A stretch of DNA of 64,000 nucleotides from Haematococcus lacustris (GCA_030144725.1 JASKMD010000261.1:36001-100000), one strand, 5' to 3'. Positions 32,752 to 43,268 are shown, counted from the first letter of the stretch. Numbers and translations: made by a program. The notes: generated by a model from the letters alone, not told the origin.

Positions 32752-35202
32752 CTAGTAGGGCGGGACTGAGGCGAAGCTGCTGATGGGGCAGAAGCCTGAC
32801 GTGCCAGTCGTGTCGAAAGGAGCAACGGTGCAGAAGCCTACGCCGCCACACAGCCTGTCCAGCCTGCACCAGGCGCACACAGACCACACCTTGGCTGCTG
32901 AAGCTGATCCACATGCACAACTTTGGCAGCAGCATCGCATCATGCAGCTGGGCTATGCTCCCTGCACCACCCTGGTTCACTTACGTGCACTGTGAGGTGA
33001 GCTCGAAGGTCAGGATGGATTCCGTGCCATATGGGATGTTCAGGTTGGTGTACTTGAGCACAGGGCGGCTGCTCTCCCAGGTGCGATACACCCTCCGTGA
33101 GTCCAGCATGGCGGAGCCAGCCACAGCTTGGCGACATCCCACGTTATCTGCAAACAGGTGTTGCTGCACACTTTTGCTGCACAGGTTCATGCAAGCAGGT
33201 GTCGCATCAGCCAGCAGCCATGAGCATAGCCATAGGTTGTCATGAGGGCAGGGGTGACCCACCAGCGGCAAACTCCAGCTTGAGCATTGGCCTCTTGTTC
33301 GGGGTCTGGGCATCAACAACCGGGTCGAGGAAGATGCGCAGGCTGACAATAGAGCCACCAGTTGGCGTTGAGCTGACGTTCTTTACAGCCGCCCTCCAGG
33401 CCAACAAGGTTGGGTCCCTCTGGCAGCTGCAGGCATGGCACGGTGACAATGCTATCAAACATGACAAAGGGCGATGATGAGACTGCTGCAGTACTATGTT
33501 GTAACAAAACACTGGAAACAATTGGCAGGGTAATGCTGTAATGCACTGTCAATCATTGGCCAATTGATCACTCACTTGCAGAATGGGAAAGGGGACTTGA
33601 CAGGTGGTGGGGGTGCTGGTGGGGATGGGGCACGCTGTGTCGTTGGTGGTGGAGTCGGTGGGGGTGGAGGTGGGGGTGGGGGAGGGGGGGGAGGGGGAGG
33701 GGGGAAAGGAGAAGGGGAAGGGGGAGGTGGCGATGGAGGGGGTGGGGAGGGAGGGGGAGGCTTAGGAGGAGGAGGTCCTGGGGGAGGGGGAGATGGGGGA
33801 GGAGGGGAAGGAGGTGGGGGTGAGGGGGGAGGAGGGGAGGGAGGGGGTGGGGAAGGAGGGGGAGGCTTGGGAGGAGGAGGTCCTGGGGGAGGGGGAGATG
33901 GGGGAGGAGGGGAAGGAGGTGGGGGTGAGGGGGGAGGAGGGGAGGGAGGGGGTGGGGAAGGAGGGGGAGGCTTGGGAGGAGGAGGTCCGGGGGGAGGGGG
34001 AGATGGGGGAGGAGGGGAAGGAGGTGGGGGAGAGGGAGGGGGGGGTGATGGAGGAAGGGGGGAGGGAGGGGGGGGAGGAGGGGGGGGAGGGGGAGGAGGG
34101 GGAGGGGGGGGGAAAGGAGAGGGGGATGGTGGGGGAGGAGAGGGAGGAGGGGGTGAAGGGGGGGGAGGCTTGGGAGATGGTGGGGGGGGAGAGGGGGGAG
34201 GGGGAGAGGGAGGAGGGGGAGAGGGGGGCTTTGGGGAGGGGGGAGGGGGTGAAGGGGGGGGAGGCCTGGGAGGAGGTGGAAGTAGTCCAGTACTGCCAAC
34301 TGGGCAGCAATCGATAGATGAAGCAGGGGCATTGAAGATGGCATAAGTGATGCTCTCGCCTCCGGTGGCAGAGAGGGAGGTCAGAGTAGAGCCAATTGGA
34401 ACAGTAAAGCAGGCTCTTATAGATCCCCCTGCGCATGTCAGAATAATGCGTGTCATGTAATGCACTCCTTCAATGGAGCGACTTGACCTCACCCCCATGT
34501 TGCAAACACAAGCGCTCTACCTGGTGCACTCGCCACCGCTGCTTGGGTGACGCTGAGCTGAGTGAACTTGATGACGCTGCGGGGCGGTGGGCCAGCGTGC
34601 CAAGACATCGCAATGTTGCTGCCATTGAAGGTTCCCCTTGAATTGAAGCGCGGCGCGCCTGCGGCAGATGGAAAAGGGCTGAGATGCGTACCGAGCAAAA
34701 CTCAAGCCGCACAAAGTCGGCACGGGAAAAGTAGGAAACCCACCGATGTCGAACTCAATCTTGTAGAGGTCCATTGAGTAGCAGGGGCTGGGGTTAAATG
34801 GCACGGAGGCCAGAAACAAGTCGAAGCAAGCGAACTGCTCAGAGCCGACGATAGACATTCCGACATAGCGGAGTGCGAAGGGCGTCACTGTGGTGCGATC
34901 GCAATTGCACCACGGGAAAGAAGGGTAGCGATTCCAGTCCACTTGCTTTAGAGTTCTACAGGAGCAATGACGCAGGCAATGCTAGAACCGATGCGGGCTG
35001 AGGTACAGAAGAATAAGAAGAAACAGGCGGGACATAACCGTACCTTCCCGCACTCTCAAGCTGCTGGCCAGACACTGCAGCGCAAGGTGCAAGCATTTAG
35101 CATTAGGGCGACGAAATGCGTAAGGCACAAGGCCGCCCTAAAGTCTTTGCGCCTCTCACCTGCAGCCACGAGGGCTAGCAGGACCAGCACCGGCATACTC
35201 AT
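32752..35202 (-). CDS. Pherophorin (hydroxyproline-rich extracellular matrix glycoprotein)
   Basis: Spliced minus-strand gene. Exon 1 (35202-35160) encodes a signal peptide (MSMPVLVLLALVAAG). Exon 2 (34941-34744) encodes FPWCNCDR, TPFALRYVG and YSMDLYKIEFDIG, which is diagnostic of pherophorin globular domain 1. The next exons (about 34661-34530 and 34469-33572) finish domain 1 (SSIDCCPVGSTG) and run into a Pro-rich rod of (S/K)PPPP repeats spanning about 33590-34290. Domain 2 follows in exons at about 33500-32752, with KRPMLKLEF, GSAMLD, WESSRPVLKYTNLN and a Cys-containing C-terminus ending in ASVPPY at 32752. The junctions in domain 2 are approximate. Pherophorins are secreted, arabinosylated wall proteins of volvocine algae. 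The plus-strand Gly/Glu ORF across the rod is a shadow. Confidence 0.88.
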
Positions 35203-36256
35203 TGATGATGCACCGGCCAGCGCTGTGGGCAGCCTGTCGCGAGAAGGGCAGTACAAGCCTGCTGGGTGCTGCGCAAGACTGGTGCAGCTACAAAGCTCGG
35301 AGTCTGATGGAAGTGAACGCGAGAGGAGCAAATATGATGGTCGCCCACCTTTTGTCAGAAGACTCAGAATCACAGAGCTCCTGCTTGTACAAGTCCAGCA
35401 GGATAGGCGAGCTGCTGGGGCCGTGGATGTGCTTCCTAATCAGCGATGCTCGTTCTAAATACTTCACATCACCGGTTTTCACACTTCTCAGATATGGGAA
35501 CTTCATCTCCTGTTATGCCTAGTTAATGATAAAAGATGTGAGATGGAGGGCTAGGGTCGTGAAGTGATACATAACATGCGGCATCTCGCACATCGTGGCA
35601 AACATTTGAGATTTTCGCGCATTGCTCGTTGTGAGCACGCCGCAAAACAAAACAAAACAAAACAGGATGATCCCTAGGACCCTCCTGCGCCGCAGCAGTC
35701 TTTTATTGTATGTGCCCCCTTGCACTACCACTGGTGACCTTGTGACCCCCATTGCACTCCCCCCCCCCCCTTGAACCTGACCTTACACATGTGCCATGTG
35801 TCCCAGCTAAGCAGCGGTGGACCGTATCCTGACACTAGGCAGAAGTTGAGACGAGTGTAATGGTGCATTAGAATTAGTGCGTGAATCGCGCTCGTGCCAG
35901 GTCAGCTCAGCCTACAACAACCCTAGTGAGTCAGACCCTAGTGAGTCAGACCCTCCCAACACTGATCATGCCATGTACACAACCTTATCAATGAGTTATC
36001 ATGGAAGTCCCGGTGCCGGAATGTGTGCGGTTGGCGTACCGTGCGGCATGCTGTGAAAGACAACAACAACGCGAGGCTACTCTAACGCATGGTTTCCCTA
36101 CAGCTAGGGGCTACGCTCTTTGTTATTCGTGATTGATGTCCGGGCCAATACCCAGATTCCCTGTCCCCACCCCCTTCAGAAGGTGGGGCGATAGACGTTG
36201 GCGTGAGACACATGCTCGTAAGCAAGCAACAGCTTTAGCATTGCCTAGTGCACACA
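35203..36256. other. Intergenic, no supported gene
   Basis: Contains the upstream region of the pherophorin gene. Minor repeats are an (AAAAC)4 run at 35644-35664, a C run at 35758-35770 and a duplicated CCCTAGTGAGTCAGA at 35929-35960. No exon-like frame was found. Confidence 0.45.
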
Positions 36257-36676
36257 TGCTATTGTGCTACACAGGCTGCTGGGCCTGGGCCTTGGGTGCT
36301 CGGCCTCGCAGCTTCTTGAAGCCCACTGCAGGGTACTCCTTGCCTTGGGCTGGTGCCCCTGCTCGGCATGGCCACCGGCACAGCTCCACTGGGCGCCAAG
36401 GGTGTCTCCTGCCTACTGGAGTTTCATGCTTAAGTTGCAGTCCCTGTCCACCCAGCCAGGGGCACCACATGAGGCCCCGAAAGGGCACACCACAACAAGC
36501 GGTCCTTCACCTGACCTGGCTTGGGCTTCCAGCCCTCAGGTCTGGTTGGCTCGCTGCGGTCCAGCTCCTCCTCACAAGGCTGGGGGCTGTTTGTAAATGA
36601 GCTGACCCAGCTGGTGCACCATCACCAGCTTGCCTGGCACCCTGTCCCTGCCCGGCTCGTCGCCGTTGGGCCTTTC
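36257..36676 (-). pseudogene. Fanzor copy split by retrotransposon, C-terminal half
   Basis: On the minus strand this reads, from 36676 down, DRVPGKLVMVHQLGQ (the RuvC-II/TS region). Then come a decayed RuvC-III (WVDRDCNLSMKLQ in one frame) and QGKEYPAVGFKKLRGRAPKAQ with a short tail. Frame changes and stops show decay. The sequence breaks exactly at the LTR retrotransposon and resumes at 42669. No clear right end follows its C-terminus. Confidence 0.7.
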
Positions 36677-36845
36677 TGTTGCGTTAGCGGCTATAGTGTT
36701 CTGAGGTATCCATCGTAGATCAGGGCGTAGTCCATCTACCTGGGAATCGGACCCAGCCTCAGAACACCTCACCACTAACACTTTCTCACATGGGAGTAGA
36801 GATCTCAGATCCGCATGCTACTTTACTCAGCATGGTCACGTAACA
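36677..36845 (-). repeat. 3' LTR of gypsy element
   Basis: 169 bp, on the minus strand beginning TGTTACGTGACC and ending GCTAACGCAACA, the usual TG...CA ends. Identical by eye to 42500-42668. A polypurine tract GGTGGGGGGGAA lies directly inside it (36846-36857 on the complement). Confidence 0.95.
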
Positions 36846-36972
36846 TTCCCCCCCACCTGGCTCAGCTGCACTCAGCTGACCACCGTGGTGTTGCCCCGCT
36901 CAGGCACATTGTGCCGTCACTCGCGCCCACACTAGCGCTAGGTGTCTGAGTTCCTTTCATGGCCTCCTCACA

Positions 36973-39900
36973 TCAGCCCACCGCCTCAGCCTCGATCATA
37001 TCAGACTCCAAACCGAGCTTTTGTAGATACGCAGTCAACAACTCCTGGCATCCCACCAGCTGTGACCTGGTCTCCCACGTGTTGTGCTCGTCCCCATGGC
37101 CCTGCCACTTGACCAGGAACTCCAACTGTCTCTTCTTGGGCTTGCCACCCCGCTTGCCTTGGCTCTTGGCCAGCCGGTGATCCACCACCTTCTCCACCTT
37201 GTACTCTGGCTCTCCATCTAGCCATTGCAGTGGGGGTGGGCCTGCGTGCCCAGGCACCTGGTCAGAGGCATCGTAGGTCCTGTAAGGCTTCACAAGGGAC
37301 ACATGAAACACGTTATGGATCCGAGACCACTCCTCAGGCAGGTCCAGCTTCACTGCTGCTCTGCCCACCATGTACTCAACTCGGAAAGGACCGACATAGC
37401 GTGGCTTCAGTTTTCTGGCACCAGGCTGGCCCACTCTGCCCCTCATGTTTTGTGTGCTCAACAACACCATGTCGCCAGGTTCAAACACCGCGTCACGCCG
37501 CTTGGTATCCTGGTAGGCCTTCATGCGCTTCTGCGCTCGGGCTAGGCATTGCCTGGCCTGCTCCACCGCCTGCCTCGCATTGGCCACGAACTCGTGCGCC
37601 TGCGGCACTCTCTGGGGCAGGTCCAGCAGCTCAGCCACTCGCGGATGGTAGCCGTAGTTTAGGTAGAAGGGCGTGCAACGGGTGGACTCCTGCTTGGCAT
37701 TGTTGATGGCGAACTCGACGAGGGGTAAGTGTTCCGCCCAGTCCTTCTGGTCGGGCCTGATGTAATGCCTTAGCATCTCCTCTATCACCCGGTTCATGCG
37801 TTCCGTCTGACCATCCGTCTGGGGGTGGTAAGCACTCGACAGGTCCAGGTCCACCTGGAGCAGCGCCGCAAGCTCAACAAAGAACCTGTTGTTGTTCAGG
37901 TTAGGTCCCCTGTCGCTCACAATGCTGTCTGGCCAGCCGTGTAGCCGAAACACATTGTCGACAAAGAGCTTGGCATATTGTACTGCTGTCATGCGCTCCC
38001 AGGTCCTGGCCAAGTGCACCATCTTGGTCAGCCGGTCCACAATCACCAAGATTGAATCATGCTTGGCTGGTCCACTTGCAGGGAGCTTCACAATGAGGTC
38101 AAGCGACACGGAGCCCCAAGGCCTCAAGGGGATACGCAGCGGCTGTAGCTTGCCAGCGGGCTTCTGGGCGCTGGACTTGTTTAGTTGGCACGAGTGGCAG
38201 GTGCGCACGTAGTGCTTGACAGCCTCTGACACACCGGGCCAGTCAAAATAGCGTGTTACTTGCTCAAGGGTCTTTGTCATGCCCAAGTGACCCGCAGACT
38301 TGGCATCGTGCATGGTGTGTATCACTCTCCTCCTCAGCTTCTCATCATTAGGCACCACCACCTGGCCACGCTCTGTTAGCCACAGCCCCTCCAGCCGGTG
38401 TAGCTTTGAGGTGAAGGCAGCCTCGTCAAACCGCTTGTCCGCCCCGTAGGCCTGCTTGACTGCTTGCAGCAGCGTTGTGGGGTCTGACCCGTCACTGGCC
38501 TCTTGTTGCTCTGTGTCCTGCCGCAGGGTTTCCCCCCCACCTGGCTGCAGCCCTCTAGGCGTGCCGGCAGCCATGTCAGCAGGCGGGGTCAGCTTGCCAG
38601 CCTCATAGGCCCTCTCCCTGGCCACAGCCTGTTCTTTCTCAGCCACCTTGCGGAGCTCAGCTGCCGTGCGGCGGGTGGTGGCAGCCAACACTGCACCTTC
38701 ACGTCCAGGCACCAGCAGCAGCACCGGGCAGCTCTCTGTGGCAGGCATGCTTAGCGCCGGGTTGCGGCTGATGGGATCAGCCACATTGTCCGCACCAGGA
38801 TGGTATTTGATTTCATACTTGTAACGGGACAGCTCCTCCATCCACCGTGTCTGCCGCCTTGACAGGTTTGCTTGCGTTTGAAGGTAGATTAGGGGGTTGT
38901 GATCAGTTTGTATTGTAACATCCACAGCTCCATCCAGGTAGCACCTCCATTCCCTCACAGCCCTGATGATGGCTAGCAGCTCCTGGTCTCCTGTAGAGTA
39001 CCTTGTTTCAGGTGGTGACAACTTTATGCTGGTGTAAGCTATGGGTCTGCCTTCTTGCAGCAGCACTGCTCCAGTGCCCACCAGCGACGCGTCAGTGCAC
39101 ACCACAAAGGGCTTTGTAAAGTCAGGCAGTGCCAACACAGGAGCAGAGCACAGGGCGTCTTTCAGGCCATTAAATGCTTTCAAATGTGCCCCCCCGAACT
39201 TTTGCCAGTCGAACTGTGCCGCAGCCGTCTTGCTGGTCAGGTCGGTCAGCGGCGCAGCGATAGCGCTGAAGTTGGGAATGAAGCGCCGAAAATAGTTCGC
39301 CAACCCCAAAAAGGCCTGCAGATCCTTCAGGTTGCGCGGAACGTGCCACTCCCGGACCACTTTCACTTTTGCTGGGTCGACAGCAATGCCATGTTCGCCC
39401 ACAATATGGCCGAGGAACGCCAGCTCTGTTTTGTTGAACTCGCATTTGGAGCGTTTGGCGTAGAGCTTGTGTTGTCTCATGAGCTCCAGCACCTCTTTCA
39501 GATGTCGCACATGCTCCTCAGCAGTATTGCTCATGACCAGGATGTCATCAATGTAAACCAGCACAGACTTGTTGATCAGAGGTCGAAACACGTTGTTCAT
39601 GACTCGTTGGAAGGTAGCAGGAGCGTTTGTAAGCCCGAAGCACAGCACTTTAAATTGGAACTGCCCCATGGGCGTCAGGAATGCTGTCTTGGGCCGGTCC
39701 GCCTCTGTGATCCTGATTTGATGGTACCCGGATTGGAGATCAAGGGAGCTAAACACTTTCTTGCCAGCCAACTTGTCAAAGAGGTCATCAATCCTCGGCA
39801 GGGGATATCTGTCCTTCACCGTCAGTTTGTTTAGTGCTCTGTAGTCAATACACATCCTCAACGACCCGTCCTTCTTCTCCACAAACAGCACAGGGGCTCC

Positions 39901-40923
39901 ATAGGGGCTACCGCTGGGCTCTATCAGCCCCCTGGCTTGCAGCTCTGACACCTGTCTCTTGACCTCAGCCTCCTCCGTGGGGCTCAGCTTGTAAGGCCGC
40001 TTGTATGGTGGCGGAGCATCAGACTCCATCCTGATGGTGTGCCCTACACCCCTGTCTGGGGGCAGACCTGGCGGCATGTCCTGGAACACATCAGAGTACT
40101 CATCTAGCACAGCCTGCAGCTCTGCATCTGTGACCAGCTCAGATCCATCCTTTCCACTGCTCTCCTTGCAGCCTGCCACTGCAGCAGCCAGGCTCCCCTT
40201 GTGCCAGCCCTCTGTGTCACTTTCACTGCCAGGCTGCACCAATAGCAGCAAGCTGCGGCATCCCTTGCGAAGCAGCCTCGCCGTCTGTCCCACGCTGAGC
40301 GGTTCCGCTGGCTCGACTAGCCCTCCTGAGGCTACGGCAGCCTGAGCTACGGCTTCAAAAGATGGCAGGTGTTTCGAGCGAAGTGCCAGCAGGTTCACCG
40401 GTTTGCCCTCAGGCGACAATAACGTGCACACCCCGTGCTTCGGTTTCATCACCACGTCGTTGGCGAACAGCCAGTCCGATCCCAGGATTAAGTCGACACC
40501 CTCAATTACTCTGGGCATGACTCTGGCCATTACGATGGTCTTGCTCTTCTGAATCTCCAGCAGGCCTGTCCTCTTCTCATTCAGCACCACACGCTCATTG
40601 TTGGCAGTCAATACTGGTGTTGGCCTCATGGCTTCCTTTTCCAACGTAGCATCAGATGGGTCTATCTTGTGCTTTTGCAGCCACTGGTCACTGATGATGC
40701 TGAAGGTAGCGCCAGTGTCCATCATAATCTGGCATGGCCTGCCTCCAAAGCGGCCCACATACATGAAGGGTAGCTGTAGCGTTTCAGCCTTGTCACTGAG
40801 AGTCCCCGTCGGTGCGGTAGCCAAGATGAGCTTCTTACATGTTGACCTCTCATCAAACACAGGTATAGGCTCATACAAAGGCGGTCCTGGCAGGTCTGCA
40901 CCTCGTTCCCACCAGGCAAAGCC
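36973..40923 (-). CDS. pol: Pol polyprotein: protease, reverse transcriptase, RNase H, integrase, chromodomain
   Basis: Open from the codon after the gag stop (40923) to 36973. Residues below are counted from 40878, where the first possible but non-AUG start lies. Aspartic protease MDTGAT at about 53-58; reverse transcriptase with YIDD at about 441-444; RNase H with VVCTDASLVGTG near 590. Integrase follows, with an HHCC zinc domain (HLGMTKTLE, CHSCQLNKS) near 855-905 and DDE residues in SLDLIVKLP, SDRGPN and TERMNR. A chromodomain at about 1220-1290 (YKVEKVVDHR, FLVKWQGHG, NTWE) marks a chromovirus that may target heterochromatin. It is in the same frame as gag, has no AUG before the protease region, and follows a single UAG, so expression by stop-codon readthrough is likely. 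No internal stop is visible. Confidence 0.95.
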   Translation of the reverse strand, partial: GFAWWERGADLPGPPLYEPIPVFDERSTCKKLILATAPTGTLSDKAETLQLPFMYVGRFGGRPCQIMMDTGATFSIISDQWLQKHKIDPSDATLEKEAMRPTPVLTANNERVVLNEKRTGLLEIQKSKTIVMARVMPRVIEGVDLILGSDWLFANDVVMKPKHGVCTLLSPEGKPVNLLALRSKHLPSFEAVAQAAVASGGLVEPAEPLSVGQTARLLRKGCRSLLLLVQPGSESDTEGWHKGSLAAAVAGCKESSGKDGSELVTDAELQAVLDEYSDVFQDMPPGLPPDRGVGHTIRMESDAPPPYKRPYKLSPTEEAEVKRQVSELQARGLIEPSGSPYGAPVLFVEKKDGSLRMCIDYRALNKLTVKDRYPLPRIDDLFDKLAGKKVFSSLDLQSGYHQIRITEADRPKTAFLTPMGQFQFKVLCFGLTNAPATFQRVMNNVFRPLINKSVLVYIDDILVMSNTAEEHVRHLKEVLELMRQHKLYAKRSKCEFNKTELAFLGHIVGEHGIAVDPAKVKVVREWHVPRNLKDLQAFLGLANYFRRFIPNFSAIAAPLTDLTSKTAAAQFDWQKFGGAHLKAFNGLKDALCSAPVLALPDFTKPFVVCTDASLVGTGAVLLQEGRPIAYTSIKLSPPETRYSTGDQELLAIIRAVREWRCYLDGAVDVTIQTDHNPLIYLQTQANLSRRQTRWMEELSRYKYEIKYHPGADNVADPISRNPALSMPATESCPVLLLVPGREGAVLAATTRRTAAELRKVAEKEQAVARERAYEAGKLTPPADMAAGTPRGLQPGGGETLRQDTEQQEASDGSDPTTLLQAVKQAYGADKRFDEAAFTSKLHRLEGLWLTERGQVVVPNDEKLRRRVIHTMHDAKSAGHLGMTKTLEQVTRYFDWPGVSEAVKHYVRTCHSCQLNKSSAQKPAGKLQPLRIPLRPWGSVSLDLIVKLPASGPAKHDSILVIVDRLTKMVHLARTWERMTAVQYAKLFVDNVFRLHGWPDSIVSDRGPNLNNNRFFVELAALLQVDLDLSSAYHPQTDGQTERMNRVIEEMLRHYIRPDQKDWAEHLPLVEFAINNAKQESTRCTPFYLNYGYHPRVAELLDLPQRVPQAHEFVANARQAVEQARQCLARAQKRMKAYQDTKRRDAVFEPGDMVLLSTQNMRGRVGQPGARKLKPRYVGPFRVEYMVGRAAVKLDLPEEWSRIHNVFHVSLVKPYRTYDASDQVPGHAGPPPLQWLDGEPEYKVEKVVDHRLAKSQGKRGGKPKKRQLEFLVKWQGHGDEHNTWETRSQLVGCQELLTAYLQKLGLESDMIEAEAVG

Positions 40924-42237
40924 CTATTGATCATCATTGTGAGCCCCACGGCTACCACGGTGCTGTTGCTTGTTGGCACAGTCTTTGGCGTAGTGTCCTC
41001 GCCCTCCACACTCGTAGCACACGTCACTGGGCTGGTTGGGCCCCTTGTGTCTCTTACGATCACGGTCACGGTCACGGTCGTCTGCGAACGACACATGGCG
41101 TGCGTCCCGGCTTGGACTGCGGCCTCTGTTGTGCCCGCGACCCTCATCACGACGCCGCAGGTCCGACGGCTGAAACCGGTCCAGTCGCTCATTCAGACGA
41201 TTCTGCAAGGTACGCCCACCATCAGCAGAACGGCTTCGTGAGCGCCCATCGCTCCTTCCACTGAAGCTGCGCCCTCGCCCCGCAAACACGGCCACTCCGG
41301 GCCCTCCATCAAACCCATCGTCGTCAGGCAGGGATGAAGCCAATGGTGCAGTGACAGCACGCACAGAAGTTTTGGCAGCTCGCGCAGCAACATCACGCCC
41401 ACGTGCAAAAGCAAGCGCATCCAGCGATTCCCATCGCTTCCCATCAGGCATTGTCGCACACTCTCGCTTCAGCTCAGGTTTCAATCCAGCGATGAAGTAC
41501 ATACACAGGAGGTCCTGGGGCAAACGATGCAAGCGCATGGACATCAGCGAAAACTGCAGACAGTAACTCATCAACTCCGCTCCCTTCTGGTGATACTCCC
41601 GATCCACCAGCTTCTGCATCAGATCCGCCTCATTATTCTGATTGGTGCACCCAGTGGCCCTCCTAAGCCACGCTTCTAGCTCCGCATCAGTAAGATCTTT
41701 GCCTTGTTGCCTGTAGCTGCTCACCAGCTGTACCACGGCGGCCTTCAGGTCTCCGCTCAGCGCCTGCAGCACTCCCGCCACCAGTGGCTGCTGCGTTGCA
41801 CGGCACCATTGACCCACAAGCCAGAAATAAGACTCAAAGTCCCTATTCCGCAGCACATCATCAATCTTCCAAGCCTCAGGCAGGCTCACGTTCGTTCTGA
41901 CCACATGCTGTGCCGCTGGTGCTCCTGGCAGCGACCGACCACTTGCCTCTCCCACTGGGAGTCCCAGGCCAGCTCCGCCAAGGTTTGCAAGCGCTCCATG
42001 CTGGCTTGCACCACCCCCGGCCGCGCTTCCAGAATGTGCCTCTCGGCGCTCAATCGCCTCACGCCCACTACTTCCTGGGCCACCACTACGCTTCCCTTGC
42101 TCGCGGGACTCTTGCAACTCCCGCTCTTTTGCGGCCAACTGAGCTTGCAAGGCCTCCACAGTTCTTTGCAAGTCCTCCGGACTATAGCCCCTTTCCATCG
42201 CCGCTCTCGCAGAATCTCCCTCAGCCGACTGGGTCAT
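40924..42237 (-). CDS. gag: Gag protein with zinc knuckle
   Basis: 437 codons from ATG 42237 to the UAG at 40926-40924. The N-terminal part has a coiled-coil-like stretch (LQRTVEALQAQLAAKE). The central part matches the retrotransposon capsid fold region (WRATQQPL, LDALAFARGRD). The C-terminal part is Arg/Ser-rich, and a CCHC zinc knuckle CYECGGRGHYAKDC precedes the end. Gag packages the element RNA in virus-like particles. An open stretch continues upstream to 42279 only with a GTG codon, so the ATG is preferred. Confidence 0.92.
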   Translation of the reverse strand: MTQSAEGDSARAAMERGYSPEDLQRTVEALQAQLAAKERELQESREQGKRSGGPGSSGREAIERREAHSGSAAGGGASQHGALANLGGAGLGLPVGEASGRSLPGAPAAQHVVRTNVSLPEAWKIDDVLRNRDFESYFWLVGQWCRATQQPLVAGVLQALSGDLKAAVVQLVSSYRQQGKDLTDAELEAWLRRATGCTNQNNEADLMQKLVDREYHQKGAELMSYCLQFSLMSMRLHRLPQDLLCMYFIAGLKPELKRECATMPDGKRWESLDALAFARGRDVAARAAKTSVRAVTAPLASSLPDDDGFDGGPGVAVFAGRGRSFSGRSDGRSRSRSADGGRTLQNRLNERLDRFQPSDLRRRDEGRGHNRGRSPSRDARHVSFADDRDRDRDRKRHKGPNQPSDVCYECGGRGHYAKDCANKQQHRGSRGAHNDDQ

Positions 42238-42481
42238 TGTACCGCACAAAGGTCTTCCGCACGCAGGCTCACTAGCCACACAGGCTCACTAGCCACTCAG
42301 GCTCTCAGCTCTCACAGGCTCACTAGCCACTCAGCGTCCGCACTCCGCCGTCGCCTCGCGACTTTTACAAACACTGGCGCACTACACTGGCGCACTACAG
42401 TCGCTTCAATACAACCGTGCTTCCACACGCCAACCAGGACGTTCTCTGTCGCTCGGCTCAAACACACCCAGTCCGGCTCAG

Positions 42482-42498
42482 GGCATCGGCCGGAACCA
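42482..42498 (-). promoter_or_regulatory. Primer-binding site
   Basis: One base inside the 5' LTR, the minus strand reads TGGTTCCGGCCGATGCC. A PBS normally starts with TGG, the complement of the tRNA CCA end. I have not assigned the tRNA. Confidence 0.75.
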
Positions 42499-42499
42499 C

Positions 42500-42668
42500 T
42501 GTTGCGTTAGCGGCTATAGTGTTCTGAGGTATCCATCGTAGATCAGGGCGTAGTCCATCTACCTGGGAATCGGACCCAGCCTCAGAACACCTCACCACTA
42601 ACACTTTCTCACATGGGAGTAGAGATCTCAGATCCGCATGCTACTTTACTCAGCATGGTCACGTAACA
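42500..42668 (-). repeat. 5' LTR of gypsy element
   Basis: 169 bp, same sequence as the 3' LTR by eye. It carries the element's promoter by analogy with other LTR retrotransposons. It is followed on its outer side by the target duplication CTTTC at 42669-42673. Confidence 0.95.
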
Positions 42669-42920
42669 CTTTCCAACACCTTGCGGCAGGCCTGCAGCAC
42701 GGCCTTGGCCCCAAGGTCCCAAGGGGCTGGGGGCTGTTCATCCCAGGTGGCCAGAGTGACGTCCACATGCCCCTGGATGGCCCACCAAGGAGGTGCCTGG
42801 TGGGCTGGCTGCTGCCAGTTGCTGCAGCTAGAGCCTGATGTTGTCATTCCAATGCTGAGTGTTGCAAACAGCCACACAGGTAGTAGGCTCTGAGCCTGGG
42901 CACAGCATGTCCCCACCAGC
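42669..42920 (-). pseudogene. Fanzor copy split by retrotransposon, upstream part
   Basis: Minus-strand frame with VDVTLATWDEQ, PWDLGAKAVLQACRKVLES, ending at the LTR junction. The last part parallels [15 protein letters not shown] of the 30-kb copy just before its RuvC-II/TS region. The missing continuation is found at 36676 on the far side of the retrotransposon. The more N-terminal text is decayed. Together with 36257-36676 it makes one broken copy. Confidence 0.65.
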
Positions 42921-43028
42921 CAATCACACCAATGCTGAGCAGGCAGCTGTACCTACCCTGCACGCCAAGGACAGAGCCCAAGGCCAGTGTAAGTTTGCCA
43001 AGGCCCTAACCAGCCTCACAACTAAGTG

Positions 43029-43100
43029 ACAACCAGGGGTTGCAATGCAGCGCTGAACCTGGCCAAGCGGCGCCCACCGGAGTTTAAGGAAGCTGAAGCT
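43029..43100 (+). pseudogene. Possible second Fanzor-type RuvC-III remnant, opposite strand
   Basis: A short plus-strand frame reads GCNAALNLAKRRPPEFKEAE then stop. It resembles the RuvC-III signature (D-x-NAALN) followed by the short tail seen in TnpB/Fanzor proteins. The preceding Asp is lost or out of frame. It runs opposite to the adjacent split copy, so it would be a separate insertion. The match is short and could be fortuitous. Confidence 0.3.
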
Positions 43101-43268
43101 GTCTATTAAGGGCAACGAGGCTGCGAGACCCCAAGCTGCAGGACCGAGCAGCCAAGGCCCAGCAGCAAGCAACATACGTTTACATTAGCCGTATCAGCTG
43201 ACATTAGTGCAGCCAGTGACCATGTGTGTGCTTTGGCAGTTGCATACCTATACAAGTGATGTGCTGGG

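Larger units (their letters stand above)
36677..42668 (-). mobile_element. Ty3/gypsy chromovirus LTR retrotransposon, complete
   Basis: A 5,992-bp element on the minus strand. It has 169-bp LTRs (36677-36845 and 42500-42668), a primer-binding site, gag, pol with a C-terminal chromodomain, and a polypurine tract. It is flanked by the 5-bp duplication CTTTC (36672-36676 and 42669-42673). The LTRs are identical in my reading and both ORFs are open, so the insertion is young. It interrupts a Fanzor pseudogene. Confidence 0.96.

Noticed and set aside
33564..34346. Plus-strand Gly/Glu-rich ORF
   Set aside because: Shadow of the pherophorin Pro-rich rod, whose minus-strand frame has the diagnostic globular domains.
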